NCBI GenBank assembly: GCA_030248215.1
Contig: JASANG010001204.1
Coordinates: 124,001 to 188,000 of the forward strand
Direction: 5' to 3'
Source: Enoplolaimus lenunculus
Lineage: Eukaryota; Nematoda; Enoplea; Enoplida; Thoracostomopsidae
DNA length: 64,000 nucleotides
The notes under the pieces were generated by a model. It ran no database searches and was not told the DNA's origin. It saw only the letters and a program-made list of their open reading frames with translations. Of the stretch, positions 13,201 to 28,500 are shown one piece after another (the stretch's first letter is position 1; each line of letters starts with the position of its first letter). A program made the translations under genes and the position numbers.

Positions 13201-16200
13201 TTTCATGCATATGGAAATATCCCACAAAAATTTGTTAACAATCAACTTCGTTTAATAAAAACGTTCCAAAGGCCTTGAATGTCCCAGTTTGGCATTTTGA
13301 AAAAATTTAGGTTTTCTAATAATACATTGGAGAATTTCTCTATTGTAGAATTTTACATGAGTCGAATATTAAAAATGAAACCACTGTTTCATTCTTCGAT
13401 CTGATTTCGTCATAGATTGCGTTATTCGTAAAATTGTTTTTTCAACGATTAAATTTTCAATCTGGCTGCGTTCATGCTCACCTTGTTCTTTATGTGGGTG
13501 TCAAATTTGACCAATCACATATCACACGTGAAAGTAAATGTCCTCAATTTGGTTGTGTGTTACCTATTGGTTAATATTGTCGATGCTGAATAAATTTTTC
13601 TCATTTGAACACTTATCCTAACAATAATAGCAGCCGCATAATAGCAGCCGCCGGCTAAACCTTTAGCTATTAGATATCGCATTTCGAATCGGAAGTTAAG
13701 AATATCTAATTAAAATTACTATCCGTCGATAGATATAGCGCATTATTGATATAATATATTTAATTTCTAGCGCTATATTTTAGTAATATTGTACTTAGAC
13801 CTGTAATACCTAAGTAGTTTAATGCTGAACAATCCGGTCCTGCTAGTGAGCCATAGCAACAGAGAGTTGTTAGATTTTGGCCACATCGGAATTGAAAACC
13901 CGAGTTTAGACCGTCTTTCCTTAAAACTACCGTAATCCTGGTTCTATTAAAGGTTGAGAAATTAATATGCATATGTAATGGTGCCAATCAGACCTGTTCA
14001 ACCTAAACACAACTGAACAGCTTACAATATAAGTAAAATTGAGCATAGTTGTTTACAAATTATCAGGCCCGTAGCGACACGAGGCCGAATGCGGCTCTGC
14101 TCTTTACGAAAATTGTGGCTTCACTATGGAAATTTTTAGCCCTCGCTTGAAATTTATGCTAAATCAACCGAGTTCTCATCCTATAACTATTTTCGTTCGT
14201 GTAGTAGGTTGAGCTGGCTCCAAACCTGCAAAAACTATCGGAATGAAATTATATCTGATAAATTAGGATTCGGTTGTAAGGAGAGAATTGTACAAGAAGT
14301 TATATTTAAAGCGGCGACTGTCGGAAAAATAAACTTGGAAAGAAAATATTCCACGAGATCCTAAAACTCAGTTTTACCAAAATAATTTTCAAGATGAAAA
14401 TTATAAGAAGCATACCAGGGGGTAAAATTACAAAACTTTTATGTAACCGTTTTGCTAATTTAACAATTCATAATTTAAGCCAAAGCAACCACAACAAAAT
14501 GGAACTCAAAATAAAATGATTGCAAGCGCATGCGTTCGACTCATGCACCTTTTCGTTTCAAGGAACAGTGAGATCTGAAGTATTTAACTTAAAGACAATT
14601 GTTACACATTTTTGTGGCATTCGGACATCAACTGAACTTAAATCATGCTTAATTTTCGTAAAAACACCATCCCCATACCCCCATGTGTGAGCCCCCAGCC
14701 TAACAAGATTTTGAACAAAAAATTTGAAAAAGATTTATTTTGATCGTCACAACGGAGTATTGGATTCTCCACCCTGGCCTGCTTCGGCACTGATAACAGG
14801 TACACTTAAATACTTGTTTTAGTCCAATTACTCGACCTCAAGCTGTATATAACTCACATTTCAATGGACAGGGCATAACGGTAAAACAGTCATTCAGATT
14901 TAGACTATTTGCAAGCCAGTAGCCAGAGGGAGCCACGGTGCTCATCGCCAAGAAAAGTTTTGTCCCCATCTCAAGAAAGAATATTACCCCGTTTGTAAGC
15001 TTGTTATTTCAACCGCATGTTCTAACTAAAACTGTTTTGACCTCTTCTAACAGATTGAGTTGGCTACAGGCCTGACGACATAATTGAAATACAGATGCGC
15101 TTTTAAAACTTTCAAATTGCAACTAAAACGTATGTCACTAGACAACAACTCGCTGATTTCAATTTATCCGTAACTGATAATCGACCCTTTATTGCATTAT
15201 TGTAACAAAGAACAGTGTTCAGGTGAATCGTACTATCCCATCGTATCTATATCTCGTCCTCTGGACACACGTTTGCTCCAGCTGGCAACTGGGACATCTT
15301 AAACAACATTGGTTGTTAAGCAAAGCCATAATAACTACGGTCGTTGTAAAGAACGTTGCGGAACAGTATTATAAGCATTATTCCTAAGCCTAAGCCTAAG
15401 CATAAGCCTAAGAATGAGTTTATTCCTAAGCCTAAGATTAATCCAAAGCTTAAGCTTACTCTATTCTAGTTCCACAGAAAAATGTTCCGCCCCTGATCTT
15501 TACATGGGCCATAACTACCGCCAAGCAAATCGAATCTGATTGAACGATGTGAAAATTAAAGTCGGTTTGTTGCAAAACCATTGGTTGAAAGTTTATTTCT
15601 GCTTGTTTGCGCTATTCAAAAAACATTGCTATTTGTGACGGCGCAGTTGCTAACTTGGACAGGTAAGTGTGCAAGACAAGACGAACTGAAACGAGAAATA
15701 AGGCAAGAAAACACTCCTGGCGATACCGAGCTGCAATTACGGCTTAAGTATGACAGCTCAAGTTGCCAGCCGAATAAAATAGGTGTTCAGGCGACGACGT
15801 ATATACCAGGGTTCTAAGGGAATTCCGATTTAGGCTGAAATTGCGGCAAAATTTATGTCCCAATTTCGATTACGACCAAATGTTATTTGTACGCCCGAAT
15901 TTAGACCCTTTCGGTACTGCGTCAACGCCCCATGTTACTTTAATGGGCGTCCAAGTTTCTGGCGAGTTCATAGAAGAGTAGTTTTAGATTGTAGATTACA
16001 TTTTTTGCTTAGGCTTAGGCTTAGGAACACATTTTTGCAATGCTTAGGTTTAGGCTTAGGAATACGCTTAATCTACTGTTACGCCCTTTAAAGTAACATT
16101 GGCCGCGTCAACTATTGTAATATTTTGTGTTGAAAAGCTTGCGCACAATACTTAAGCAAATGCTAGTCTGTATTTCTTACTTCAATAAATTGAAACCAAA

Positions 16201-16496
16201 GTCCGACATCATAAGGCATGTGCTTGCGCTTGATGTTATTTGCTACAAACAAAAAATTTATTGTTTTTGAAATATTTACATAAGCAATAAAGTGTGTATC
16301 AAAAAGATGAAATTGCAGGTTCGGTTTACGATTCCGGTTTCGACTACAATTCATTCCGGTTTGTAAACCTGGCATAATATATACTTTCACCAAAGAAAGG
16401 AAACAAACCTGAGGGGATAAACTATCGTTGTCTGGCGAGTCTAATTCGGATCCGGAACACATTGACGAACTTTCTGACATTCGCCTTTTGATCGCA

Positions 16497-16527
<31 letters not shown>

Positions 16528-19500
16528 GCGATGTTATGAAATCACTAGTATGAATGCCATTTATTCTGCTGTTTGCGTTAATGTTTTCACTGTTATTTAT
16601 ACTCGCAATATTATTATTGTTGTTGTTGTTGTGGACAATATGTGGCGAGTCATGAACAATACTTTGATTCATATCCATTATAGTTCCAGTTGCATGATGG
16701 TGATGCAACATATTGCAGGCGAATTGCAGTATCACTCACTCAAATGCAATAGCAAACCAGATGTAAAAGACACTTTCCCGTTGAGTACGGGAAATTGGTA
16801 AACGAATATTGGTTCGTTTCAAGAAAAATGGCAAGTTTTGATTGCACACGAAGGCAGCGACTGAAAGTTTGGCTGAGAACAAAACTACATTTGGCCACTA
16901 CGGTTTAAGTTGTGTTAAATTGACGGTGACTGATTTGAAATCAAAAATAATAACGTGTAAAATATCAGGCTTATTACGTGTAGGCATTTGCTGGCAAGAA
17001 AGGCAGTAGGCTAAACGGATATGGTAAGTAAAAAGATGGCGGCAGGCAAGAAAAAGGCTTCAACATAAATACATCCCTGAGGGATAGCGGTATCAGGCTT
17101 TTCGGCAAAAATAACTCGAGTTAATAATTACATTTTAGTTTATAATTATTACAACGAACAAGTAAGATATGTCTTAAAATTCAAAACATAGGCTTTAAGC
17201 TGTCTGACCATGCAACATCAGTAACGCAATCAGAAATTTGATAAGTTGAAGCGGCACTACTAACTTGAGACAGCCGCCAGAAACAGGGCCGGAGGAGCCA
17301 CTTTCCCACACCACGCTGTTGGGGGCCCAACAGTAAAGAGGGCACCCACCCTAACAAGATTTTAAACAATATTTTGATCATCGCAAGGGGCCCCCGCCCC
17401 GGAAGTTTAAGAGTCCCCCCACCCTAGCCTGTTTTGACACTGACACAACATATATGGATAAAATATATAACAAAGTCAAAAATTAACCCCAACTGGTTGT
17501 CAATCTGAATGGGAAAGAGGTGACCCCTGTCATGTAAAAGTATTAGCCCCTGCCATATTTTCGCTGCTAGAGTGCCATATTTCCAAATGCCCTATTTTCT
17601 TCTTTGCCACAGTTCCCCGCCCTTGTCATATTCTCATTTTTAAAAGGAAGTTAAAATCGATGCCGAAATACTGAACATCGAAGCCAGAGCCGGCCAGCGA
17701 ATTTTCTACCGGAACCAGAACCTGATGTGAACCAGTTTGCGCAACGCAGTTATGTAGTCTCTTAAACCAATTAATGAGGATCTAATATTTTTATATTAAA
17801 CACATCCGAAATTATGTTTGGTGTTTTTAAGTTTCCGACCGTGAGTTTATGTTGCTTAAACACATATTTCAATTCGTAGCTCTCAAACTAGTTCTCATTG
17901 GAAGCGCGCCAAATCAGATATTTGACCGTAACTCGTTAGCCAGACGTCTGATTGTGGAAAATTTAACACCATTCGACTCAGCTCTACATGCTGCATTAAA
18001 AAGTGTATATAATTTACTTAACTTCTTGACAAAAAAATTTTTGCACCCAAGGGGGTTTTACCTTTGGACCTTAAAAAATCTAATTTTTTTCAAATTTGAA
18101 ATTTGGGCATGGATTGCTCAGAGAAACCGCGATAAGTTCAAATATGCAAAAATTTTCAAAATCCCACCATTTTTTGAGAAACGCCGGGTGGGGTCGGACA
18201 ACCGAAAAGAACCGATCCGGCTGTATTTTAAATTCCTAAAACATGTTTTCAACTTTGTTTATACTTTAAAATGGAATCAAATAACGTGTCATGTATATTC
18301 CAACGACTAAAGCCCTATTCACACGTGCAACTTATGCAGCAAAATTTTGCACGTGCAGCTTGAATGTACAAGTTTGGTCACAAAGCAGCTTTGAAGTTCT
18401 TGCAACTGCAAATTATTCACTGGGATTCATGTTATTTAATTTAACTCGCACATGTGAACGCAGTTGCAAGTCGCCTGAATTTCTTGCGCCTCCAGTTTTA
18501 TTGGTCAATTTGAGTGTTCCTTTGAAAATACTTGCAGCTGCAAGTGTTTCGCACAAGCTGCAGTTGTCAGTTCTCGCTGCAAAAACTTGCACGTGTGAAT
18601 GGCGCTTAACACAGAACAAACAACGCTCCCGACGTCCAGACACCTTTGTCCCACTGGTTAAACTTTTTTAACAAAGTAACAAATTATAAAGTTAACAAAT
18701 TTTTTGAATACCGCTGTCTTAAGGCAAACGAATAAAATTGCTGTTGTATATGTTTAATATACCATGCCTCTGGACACAGAGCAATCCATATTGGAGGACC
18801 ATTATCCTTTTTTAGTATCCACTTGCCTTACAATAGTTACCAATACAGTTATCATTAATCATGTTGTGGTCAGTCACGAGTATATAACGCAATATCCCAT
18901 TAATAATTAAATCCTAACAATTCACAGTTCATAAAAAATAAACTTTGATGCCGCAGGGGCTTACATTTTTGCTCATATGGCCAATTGAAAATAACGTTAT
19001 TTTGTAGCGTGAATATTTTGAAATTTGCATAACAACACCAATAGTGCATGTGCAATGTTTATTTGCTACGGAGAAGTTATTCTGTCAGTAATATTATTTA
19101 TTTTTCGTTGTATTTCATATGTTGTAGTCTTCGATCTCAATTTATATAAACCCCTCCAACCCTTCTGATGTCATATGTGACTCCCCTTGGCAACTGTTTT
19201 TATACAAATCACAATCTACTTTCGCTGAAACCATCCAACAGAATGAAAATAATAATGAAATATTACGTAAAAGATAACAACAATACACTTTTATTGGCTT
19301 GGTCTATTTGTGAAAAATAGCGAAAAAAAATATATTCTTCACTTGTATTAAAATAATAAAACTTTTTTTCGGCGTGTAGTTCGAACACGAGTCGCTCGAG
19401 CTGATTGTGGGCAATTTTAACTCTTGAAGCTGTCATTGATATGCGCAACACAAGCGTGTTGTTGCGTTTCTTACCGAATTGTATCATTGTTTTCTACTTT

Positions 19501-22500
19501 TGAAGACAAAAAAATTTTCATTTAAAATTATTTTTCTTAAATTTTAAAGGGTTTTTAAATGGTGTTATGTAATCGTCGCTGCGGTGTAGCGAACATGATA
19601 GACTGCAAATGCATTGTAACAGTTCGAGGTATGTACTCGTGCCGATTGCGTAAACAAAAATTGATTATATATGTCGAGCTTGAACGCCAAATTTTCTTAG
19701 TGGGAAACAGAAACGTTCCAAACACCAACTGTTGCTTTTAGAATAGCCAATATCTGATTGGATGATGTTAAACCGTAACCAAAATTTTGTTGCACGATCA
19801 TTGGTTCAACACGTTTTGTTCCAGTTGCCACTTTAATTTGGAAGCGGGCTTGACCAAGGAAGCGAATGGGAAGCCCCAAGACCAATTTATGTGCCAACAT
19901 CGGCTGGAAAATTATGTTGTCCAACATGGAATGGTTTTAATGCTGTCGATAAATTTTCGGCCAGGAAAACGAAAATGATTCCTCTCGCTCCTCATAGTTG
20001 TGGCCCTGTCTTTCCGCGTTCTGTTCAAATAATGTTTCCGCTTGATCCTAAAATTGCTATTGCAAACCTTGTTTTTTGTTAAAGCATTCACTTCTGCAAC
20101 CCAACCAACTAGTTTATTAGTTAACCAGTAGTACATTTTTTTATGTTGCCTAAAATTTAAGTAACCAGTTTAACCTAGTGTCGACACACACGAGTTCATA
20201 TATAGTGCGAGCACTTCCATTCCACTGTTTGACGACAAAATACAGTGTAGGCAGTTTAACTCGCCACCGTGAGTTGTTATGCAATATTTGATACAAAATC
20301 TTTTGACTGTCACCAAATTTGTATCACGATTACATCGATGCAACAAAGTAGTCGTATATTAACCTAGAAGTTCAAAATGAAGCAACAACAATTTCGGTGC
20401 AAAAATTTGCCTTCAAGCAAAACAGATATTTTTTCTCTACTCTCAAAATTCTCATTTTATGAACTTTTTTCAGTAAATATTATGAAATGAAAAATTTCGT
20501 TTTGAAAACAAACCATTACAGCGTACTTATAAATCTATATTCACACCTGATAAGTTTCGAAACAGTATATATACGTTGAGGTTCGGGTACTGAAGAGGCC
20601 TGTATTCTACTTTAACGGTGTCTTGTAACAATTATGCGGCGACCGCACATCTTGCCCACCAACAGACCGGCCACCTGGGGCCTAGGTAAATAGCGACCCA
20701 TTCATGCAGTTTTAAAAACGCAAACAGATTCTGGAAAATTAGTCTGACAATAATTTTGGGAAAATTTTTAAAAACCGACCCCCTTTACCTCACTTGCCTG
20801 CGCCCCTGTTCCGTGCGATCCTGAATTGCTGAGCATTTACAAAAATAGTACACAAACCTTGACTCCATTGAAAGCAGGCCGCAGTCAAGCAATTTGCTGC
20901 GCAGATAAAAGCTTATTGCAAACCATTTTTGTGGCAAAAATATACCAGCCCTGTAGCCCGCTAAACATGCCAAGGCGGCTGAAAAGTTTTCAGAAGGAGC
21001 TTTCACAGTACTTACAAGCGAATATGAAACCAGTTTAGAGAGAAGACAGAATTTTGCAAGGGAGGTGGGTTAAGCTGCTTTGGCCCCTCTCAGTTACGGG
21101 CTGGAAGAAATATACACTGATAGTTTTTACACTTTATTCCGGTTGATGTTTAAAAATCAAAATGGAAATGAAAAGCATGTTTCCTGCCAAACATGAGAAA
21201 CAGCGCATGACTCGGAAAATTAATAAGCAAGCAACCACTAAAAGCGGCAATGGAGACGGCGTAAATCAAACAAATATAAGATCAACTTCTTGAAAATACT
21301 GCATTCTTCTGTCCGTAATCTATTGCGCTTATAGCAACAATAGTCAATAATGTGGCCCATCGAGTCTCCCCACTTATGAATTAACCCTCGAAAAATTTCA
21401 GTTCTTCTCCATGTTGTTGAAAGCAGAATTTTAGCAACTTTCATTTACCCTAGAAAACCAAAACTTCATTAAGTGAGTGGAATTAGCGCCTTATTTTGCA
21501 AATTTGGTAAAATTTACACCCCGAAACATCAACTGCTTTTAATAGACTTAAAAAAAGACTACGAAAAAGAATATAAATACTGCAGAAGAGCCAGTGTGCT
21601 TGGATGAGAAACAACATATATAAACAGTAATCTTTACGTTTCTAAGCACAATGATACAGGGTTACACAAGAGTTTTCAAAAATTGAGAAATTCACTGCAT
21701 TTGGCGTATTATAAACCAACTAAAATTAGTTCGAAAACATATCAATTCAATACACATGATACACTGGTTGCTATTAATACATTACAGCGATAATCATGCC
21801 AAAAATTTCTGACGGGTGATGAGCTGGCAAATGTTACGAAACGCAAAATTTGTAATCATTTTATCGCCAAGTAGTTTTCGGAGGTGGAAAATTGTAAGAT
21901 AGGTACCTAACCATTTTATCATAAAAAAATTGCGAAAAATTTGTTTAACACCAAAAAGTTTTCGGAGGTGGAGAATTGTAAGGTAGGGACCTTACCATTT
22001 AATCACAAAAATGATTCTGAGGTTTCTGACGGAAAAATTACATTGTAGAGACCGTACCATTTTATTACTATAAATTGTCTAATGAAGAGGGCGTACGCCC
22101 CTCGCGTCACCCTCTGGGTCTGCTAGTAATTTAAATACAACCTCATTGATCCGAACAACACTTGCATAAAACTTTAGATTACGTTACTGATTAACAAAGG
22201 TCACTGCCTACCGATTGAACAATCAATATTCAATGATTTCATGTCATTCTCAACCACAAATCGAGTATAAGAAAAGGCAAAACACAACACTCGGGTTGAA
22301 AACAGTGCACAAAATGTATACAGACACAACATTGTCCAGCGTCATGAATTAAGCAGATTTTTTCTTTGAAAGATTTACATTCATGTTCCATGCCAAAAAA
22401 ACTAAATATAAATATTACATTCCCAGGATGAAATGCCTTAAAGCTTAGAAACCGACTTTTATTTGTTGTTTAGTAACACGTCGCCTATTTTGGTTAATAA

Positions 22501-25500
22501 ACTAAAACTTGCAACAGGCATCTAAAGTTAATATTCCGAATACATTGTGCCCAACGAATTGTAATGAACTAATGCCAGGGTTAGAGAGATAGCTACATGC
22601 TATACCAACTGAAATAATGCACTGTATCAGGTGTCAGCGCCTTTCTATAGAGTTAACGTTTATCGATTTGTCTCAGTTGACTTTATAGTGAAGTAAATTT
22701 TTCAAAAAAACATCTTTTCGAATTAAAGCCATTACTCTGTGCACCCTTGGTAGGTGTACTTGACTAACTTGGCTACGTTGCCGCTTATGCATTGTGTAAA
22801 GAGTGCCGGAGCAGACAGGGATGGTGGCTTCCCCCGAACTCCAGTGTGCGGACTCTTAAACTCTGGAACGAGAAGCCCGACGCATTTTAAAACTTTAGCG
22901 GAATTTGTTTCAACCGATTACGGTGGGAGTCCCTCCAAATGCGGAGAATATGAGGAGTGGCTGCTCCGACCCTGCGTGTAGATACCAACGGCACTGCATT
23001 GGACGTTTCAGTCACCTACAGTTACCTGTCTATCGAATGCCTATCTCCAGGAAAAATATAGAAACGAAACACGCGAAAAGTTATTAAACTGATACATTTT
23101 CGAGTTTGGTGTGTATGTTTAGTGAAAATTCTTGAGACTCTACCCCGCCCGTCCGACATATCAAATAAACATTTGACGAATTTTAAACAAAAATTTTTAC
23201 AAGCGTTTGAATTTTAACACGCAAACATATATATATATAATTTCGTGCATCTTTTATAAAGAAAGCCGTGTTATGTTCGCATGCATTGCAATTTGCAAGC
23301 AACGCAACGGTAACGCGTAAAAAGACGTATATAGGCTCGTTATAGTCCTTTGAAACGGTCGCGTATCCAAAAGTTACTCAACCAGTTTACAACAAAGCTA
23401 TCTCAACAATAAGTCCAGTAGACTAAAGGCTCAGCCATCGTAGAAAAAATTTTCCCCGTTGAAAAACTGCTTTGAACGAGCTTCCAGGTCTTTTAAAATC
23501 ATCTAAACGTTCCCCACCGAATAGTTTTTATCCCAACACCATGCTGAGCAACTGTAAACTTGACAAAAATGTGAAAAATGGTAAATTCAGCTTGTTACAT
23601 TATATAGCTTTTACAGGTATTAAAGCCAATTTGAATTTGCTGATCAACATACACCACTAATTATTGTAGCAAAAAATCTATACTATATAACGCTTAGAGC
23701 CCGTATTCTCAAATGTAAGTAGCACATAGTACCAGATAGTAATAGGTTTTCAAACAAAATTACGGAAGATACTACGAATGTCAAACTTGACCCACAAATA
23801 GGAACAATCGAATGCGAAATGTGTGCCAAGTAGTGCAACTTTGCGGGAAATCAAAGACCTATCGTCAACTGGTGATATGTACTGCATGCTTACATTTGAG
23901 CATATGGGCATAGAGCGCAAAGTATTCGTAGATTCACCCAATCTATAGAACAGGGCCCTTACAGTAGTATATAAATGTTCCTAAACCTAAGCCTAAGATA
24001 TAAACTTATACCTAAGTTTAAGCGAAAAATTATTCTAAAACTTCACCATATTATTAACCTGTGCTTTGCGGATTTGTAAATGCGCGTTTAGAATCTATTC
24101 ATAACATTGATTACTGGTATTTTAATCTTCTTTAAGAGAACATTGACTTTTCATCAAGGTTCACATGACATAAAAACCCGAAAGACCACAGGGTGCAAGC
24201 AGGATTTCATTTTGGATAAATGTAAGCTCGTAAAAAATGTTGCAAGTTAACGCAGCGAACGAAAAATATTTTTTGCTTTTTGCAGGTTATTATAAAGGCT
24301 GTAAAACTGTCTTGAATATCGCACATCCCTAAATTTAGGAGCAGACAATCTTTTAGGATGTGGGGACTTGACTTGTTTTGTTCCATAGCTTAGATCCCAA
24401 ACTTTTTTCGCAGGTTAAAAAATGTTATTTACCAGTGGATTAAGTCATGCTGAATCTAAATTTTAAATGTAGTTAATATTTTCCAACCCCCAAGTGTTGC
24501 AACTAGCGTTATAGGCATGATCTATTACGACTTACTACTACAACAACAACAACAGTGCCAAAAGTGTACGCCAACTGATATAACACATTGCTAAAAAGTG
24601 AAATGCGAAAATTTTTCAAAGAAAACTTTCCGAGTCACATTTTAGTGAGGAAAATTATAAAACAGGCAAAACGTTTTTAAGGCGAGACAGAGGAAGCAGA
24701 AGATGGTAAAACAAAGTTGAGGCTGCATCTCTCAAAGTGCAATCTGATAGCGCAGTTTTAGACAAAGCATAACGCATATACGATGTATACCTATACAACG
24801 CTATTAACTATAGAGTTTATAAGAATATATTACATGTGCTCAGCCTTCGTATTTTCAGTATCTCTGACACAGTATCAGGGGCGTATAAAACGGGTGGGAT
24901 ACGACGCGTATCTCCAATCTGAAACTCCTTCACAGATTAGGAAAAACAATTTGAAAAAATTCTAGAATAAGCTTCTATAATGATAGAAATTAAAGACTGA
25001 TTTTACATGCGGTATTCCCTGCTGAACTGCAATTCTGACTGCGACAGTTCACAGTATAATACGCGAGTGCAGTTTACGATGCAAGGCTTGACACAGAAAC
25101 GCAAAATTTGCGTTGCAACAAAAACAAAAAAATGGTGTTTCTTTTAAATATGGAAGAAAAGCTCGTGAAACAAAATAATTTCGTTGAAACTCAAAATAGT
25201 TGAGCTTGACGATAATCAGTTGACAACGGTACCCAAAATTTTCTTAAAAACTGTTTTGTTCTTTAGGACCAAACTGATTGTGAGTTTGATGATAGTGATT
25301 ATTTCCGGCGTCCCCTACTGTAGTGACCCGAACAAGAGGGGGAGTGATATTTATTTGGCCTCTCCAGAGAGTACCACCCTTGTTATTCGGTTACGGACTG
25401 TTATTTATTTTAACCCACGCTCCGCCTCCCTTCGTTACCGATATATATCCAGTAGTGTAACTATCCGTTGAATTAAATGTTTTTTCTGGTGTCAATAACT

Positions 25501-28500
25501 TGAACGATCATGCAAGGTTATACTTACGAATGTACTTTTAAACTTTAAATACGTTTTAAAGATTCGAACTCAATTTTATTTGCTTCTGAAGTCATTTATG
25601 CACTACAATTAGGATTCATGAACTCTAATTAGGATTTAGGGACTCTATCCGCTTACCGACTCTTATTAGGGATATGGACTCATATTGATTGGGACTCAAA
25701 CTGGGGACCCCCACCCCTCTGATTACCCCACAAGTACGTACATAAACTTGGTTCTCAGCATTTTGGCTCATGTCGCATCCAGATTTTTTTAGCACAAAGT
25801 TTGGTGTTCGTCAACCAAACTGTGATGAGAAATAATACTTCAATCTCAGCGCTGCCATGAAACTAAAATTCATATGTTGAGCCTAGGAATATGGAGCCCA
25901 TTATTTTCACATCTGCACGCTGAAACTTTCTTCTCTAGAACGTAATATTTTTCTCTAGTTTTATTAACCCTTTCTCACATGAATATTTTCTGTTCCCCTT
26001 GAGACCTACCTTTATGTTAGGATTCGAACTCCAGTGACTGGAGTAGGAGGCGTATACCATCACCACTCAACTATAGGAGCTTGACGCTCGAGCCCGAGGG
26101 GTGCTCTCACGTCTTGTGGTGATTTAGTACTATGTATACGTGTTGCAATTGTTAAACACGGTGCGATATATACTATTTAACGTATATACACTGCGCTGAG
26201 GTGCCTACAGGCAATTCAATGTGAGAAGGGGTTAAACTTACCGCATACAGGCAAGAATAATTGACACGCAAAACTTTTATTCACTACCTCAAAGTATTTA
26301 ATCCCCATTGCAAAAATACGATATGTTCAGCAATGTAAAAATAAGAAACCTTATTGCGTTTTCAATTGATATCAAAGTCCATAAACACCTCTAAATGATT
26401 TAGCGGTTAAGTTTACTTGTCTGTACCCGAATACACCCTGCACCAATAATTCGGCTTAACCATTACAGAAAATATAAATATTCAAGCCGTCCGGTGTTTT
26501 TAATTTCTAACATAATACAACATACTAGTTGATACTGAAGACAATAATTGAAAATATGTCTATACACAGCTTTACGGGTGCTAAAATCAATCTTTTGTGA
26601 ATCTTTAGCTAGAATTTATTACTTACTATTTACCATTTTCTTTCTGAATACCTATCTCTGTTTATTTATTTATTTGTGAGCACCACTCTGCAACCAAAAA
26701 CATAAATTTTCGAAATTGCAAACTTCACAAACTGCTGCAATATATTAATTTCATGTTTTTGCGTCAATTTTCAGATAAACGTGATCAAAAAAAAACAATT
26801 TTTGACGTAAAACCAATTATTGAAAAGGACAGAAGTAAAAAAATTTTCTTGCGGCAGAAAATCCGGAGTTTGACTAACGGGACAATATATCTCCATAGTC
26901 AAACGCACAGAGAGACATCGCATTCAGATGATAACTGTCGTTCAAAATTGATTTTTTACAACAATATTCTTTTCGATATATACAAGCCAATATTAATACA
27001 GCAATGTTTGAAAAAATAAGATTTTTTATAAGTTAAGTTTAAATACCATTCGGTATTTCAATCGTACCATGGTTACCGATATGCCTTGGCAACTGGCCGA
27101 ACCATAAACGCAAATATTGCTTAGAAGATTTAAAACACGCTAGTTTTAAGCTGATTGCAAAAATATAAAAGCAACAGATTTAGTAAGCTAAGTTAGACAC
27201 AAAATTTGGCAAGTTTGAAAAAGCACAATTCAATTGAACTTTCTTGCGAGGCACTCATAAACCCGCTAGACCTTAAATTTCGGGGCATTCATAAGCAGCG
27301 TATTGGAGACTCTTGAAGAGAACTTAAACCAACGTTTTGGCCCTTATAGTTATGTTCATGCTTAGGCTAATCCTCCCAGCTTGTTCGGTACATGTTGCAA
27401 GCATATATACCAAACAGTATATGCTTTACTTTTGACTAAATTAAAACGAAGTATATATATCTTGTGTTCAAAATTACAAACACAACTTATCTTAGTAGCT
27501 AGGTGATTTATTACTAAAATTAGATAATTTTAGTTTAAAAAAAAACTTGGAGCTTTTGGTCAAGTTCGATTTTAAAACACGAGCAACACAAATAGAAAAC
27601 TTAGATTTGTTAAAGGTTTCCCATGCATCTATTAAGGGGTATAAACTTTGATTGATATCGTGGAGAAGAAAACTTCAAATTGAACCGAAATTGTTTGTGA
27701 CATTTCGTAAGGCCTTATCGATAAAACGAAGCAATTCTTTCCGAATTTCATATTTTTCATCAAAAATTTTGCGGAAATGTTTTCGTCCGATCATTGTATA
27801 TTTTACAAATTCAACGACGACTGGGCTGTTCGTTGTTAGAGTATTTTAGCTGAACAAAGCGTACTGACGATGCGCAATAATTGAACACAGTTTTGTGTGA
27901 AAGATGTTCTTTAAACATTCTTAGATTCTAAATTTAGGTCACGAAAAACTTCAAATTCTGCGTAGGAATTTTTGTAGACACAAATTGTAGTAAATGTGAC
28001 TAGACGTTAATAAAAGTTTTGTCTCACACTTGTTTAATACTAAATTTGTGTTCAAAATTTTATTTTTGACTATACTTTAAATGTGCAACTGCGAAATGTA
28101 CTTATGTAAAGTTATGGTTGTAGGACGAATTCGAAAAATTTATCATCAATTAGCGATTCGTTTTACGGAAATATACCAATTTTTCAGCAAGGTTAAAATC
28201 AAATTTAACGGAATTTAAACGGATTGGAATGCTGTCTTAGCCGAACGCGGTTAATCTTTAGCAGAGTTTTCGTCAAGCATCAATGAAAGGAGTAGAAAAG
28301 TACTAAACTAATGACCAACTCGACGCTGGATGCTACTGAACAACAGATTTAAAATTTTAAAGCTTCAAAACATCCTAAACCCGTGCCATAAGCATATAGT
28401 TATGTTCCACCAGTTGACTCAGTTTTAATATGCAGATTGTTGGTTATGTCGATTAGCTGTTCAAAATTTTGTGTCACAATAACTGCTAAAACTATGTTTG

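Larger units (their letters stand above)
9385..16408 (-). other. AP-2 intron between exon 1b and exon 2
   Basis: About 7 kb. It contains a 580-bp inverted-repeat element with a poly-C tract (9752-10330), a TTA microsatellite, several TTAGGC-core elements, a short GGGTAAA-rich patch at about 13005-13085 and one GTAGCC-ended element. A plus-strand open frame at 15581-15817 starts with a hydrophobic stretch, but I recognise nothing in it. Confidence 0.5.

Noticed and set aside
17849-18310. 153-codon open frame on the plus strand
   Set aside because: No recognisable domain, biased towards Phe and Lys as expected in AT-rich DNA, and it runs into the end of a TAA-flanked element.
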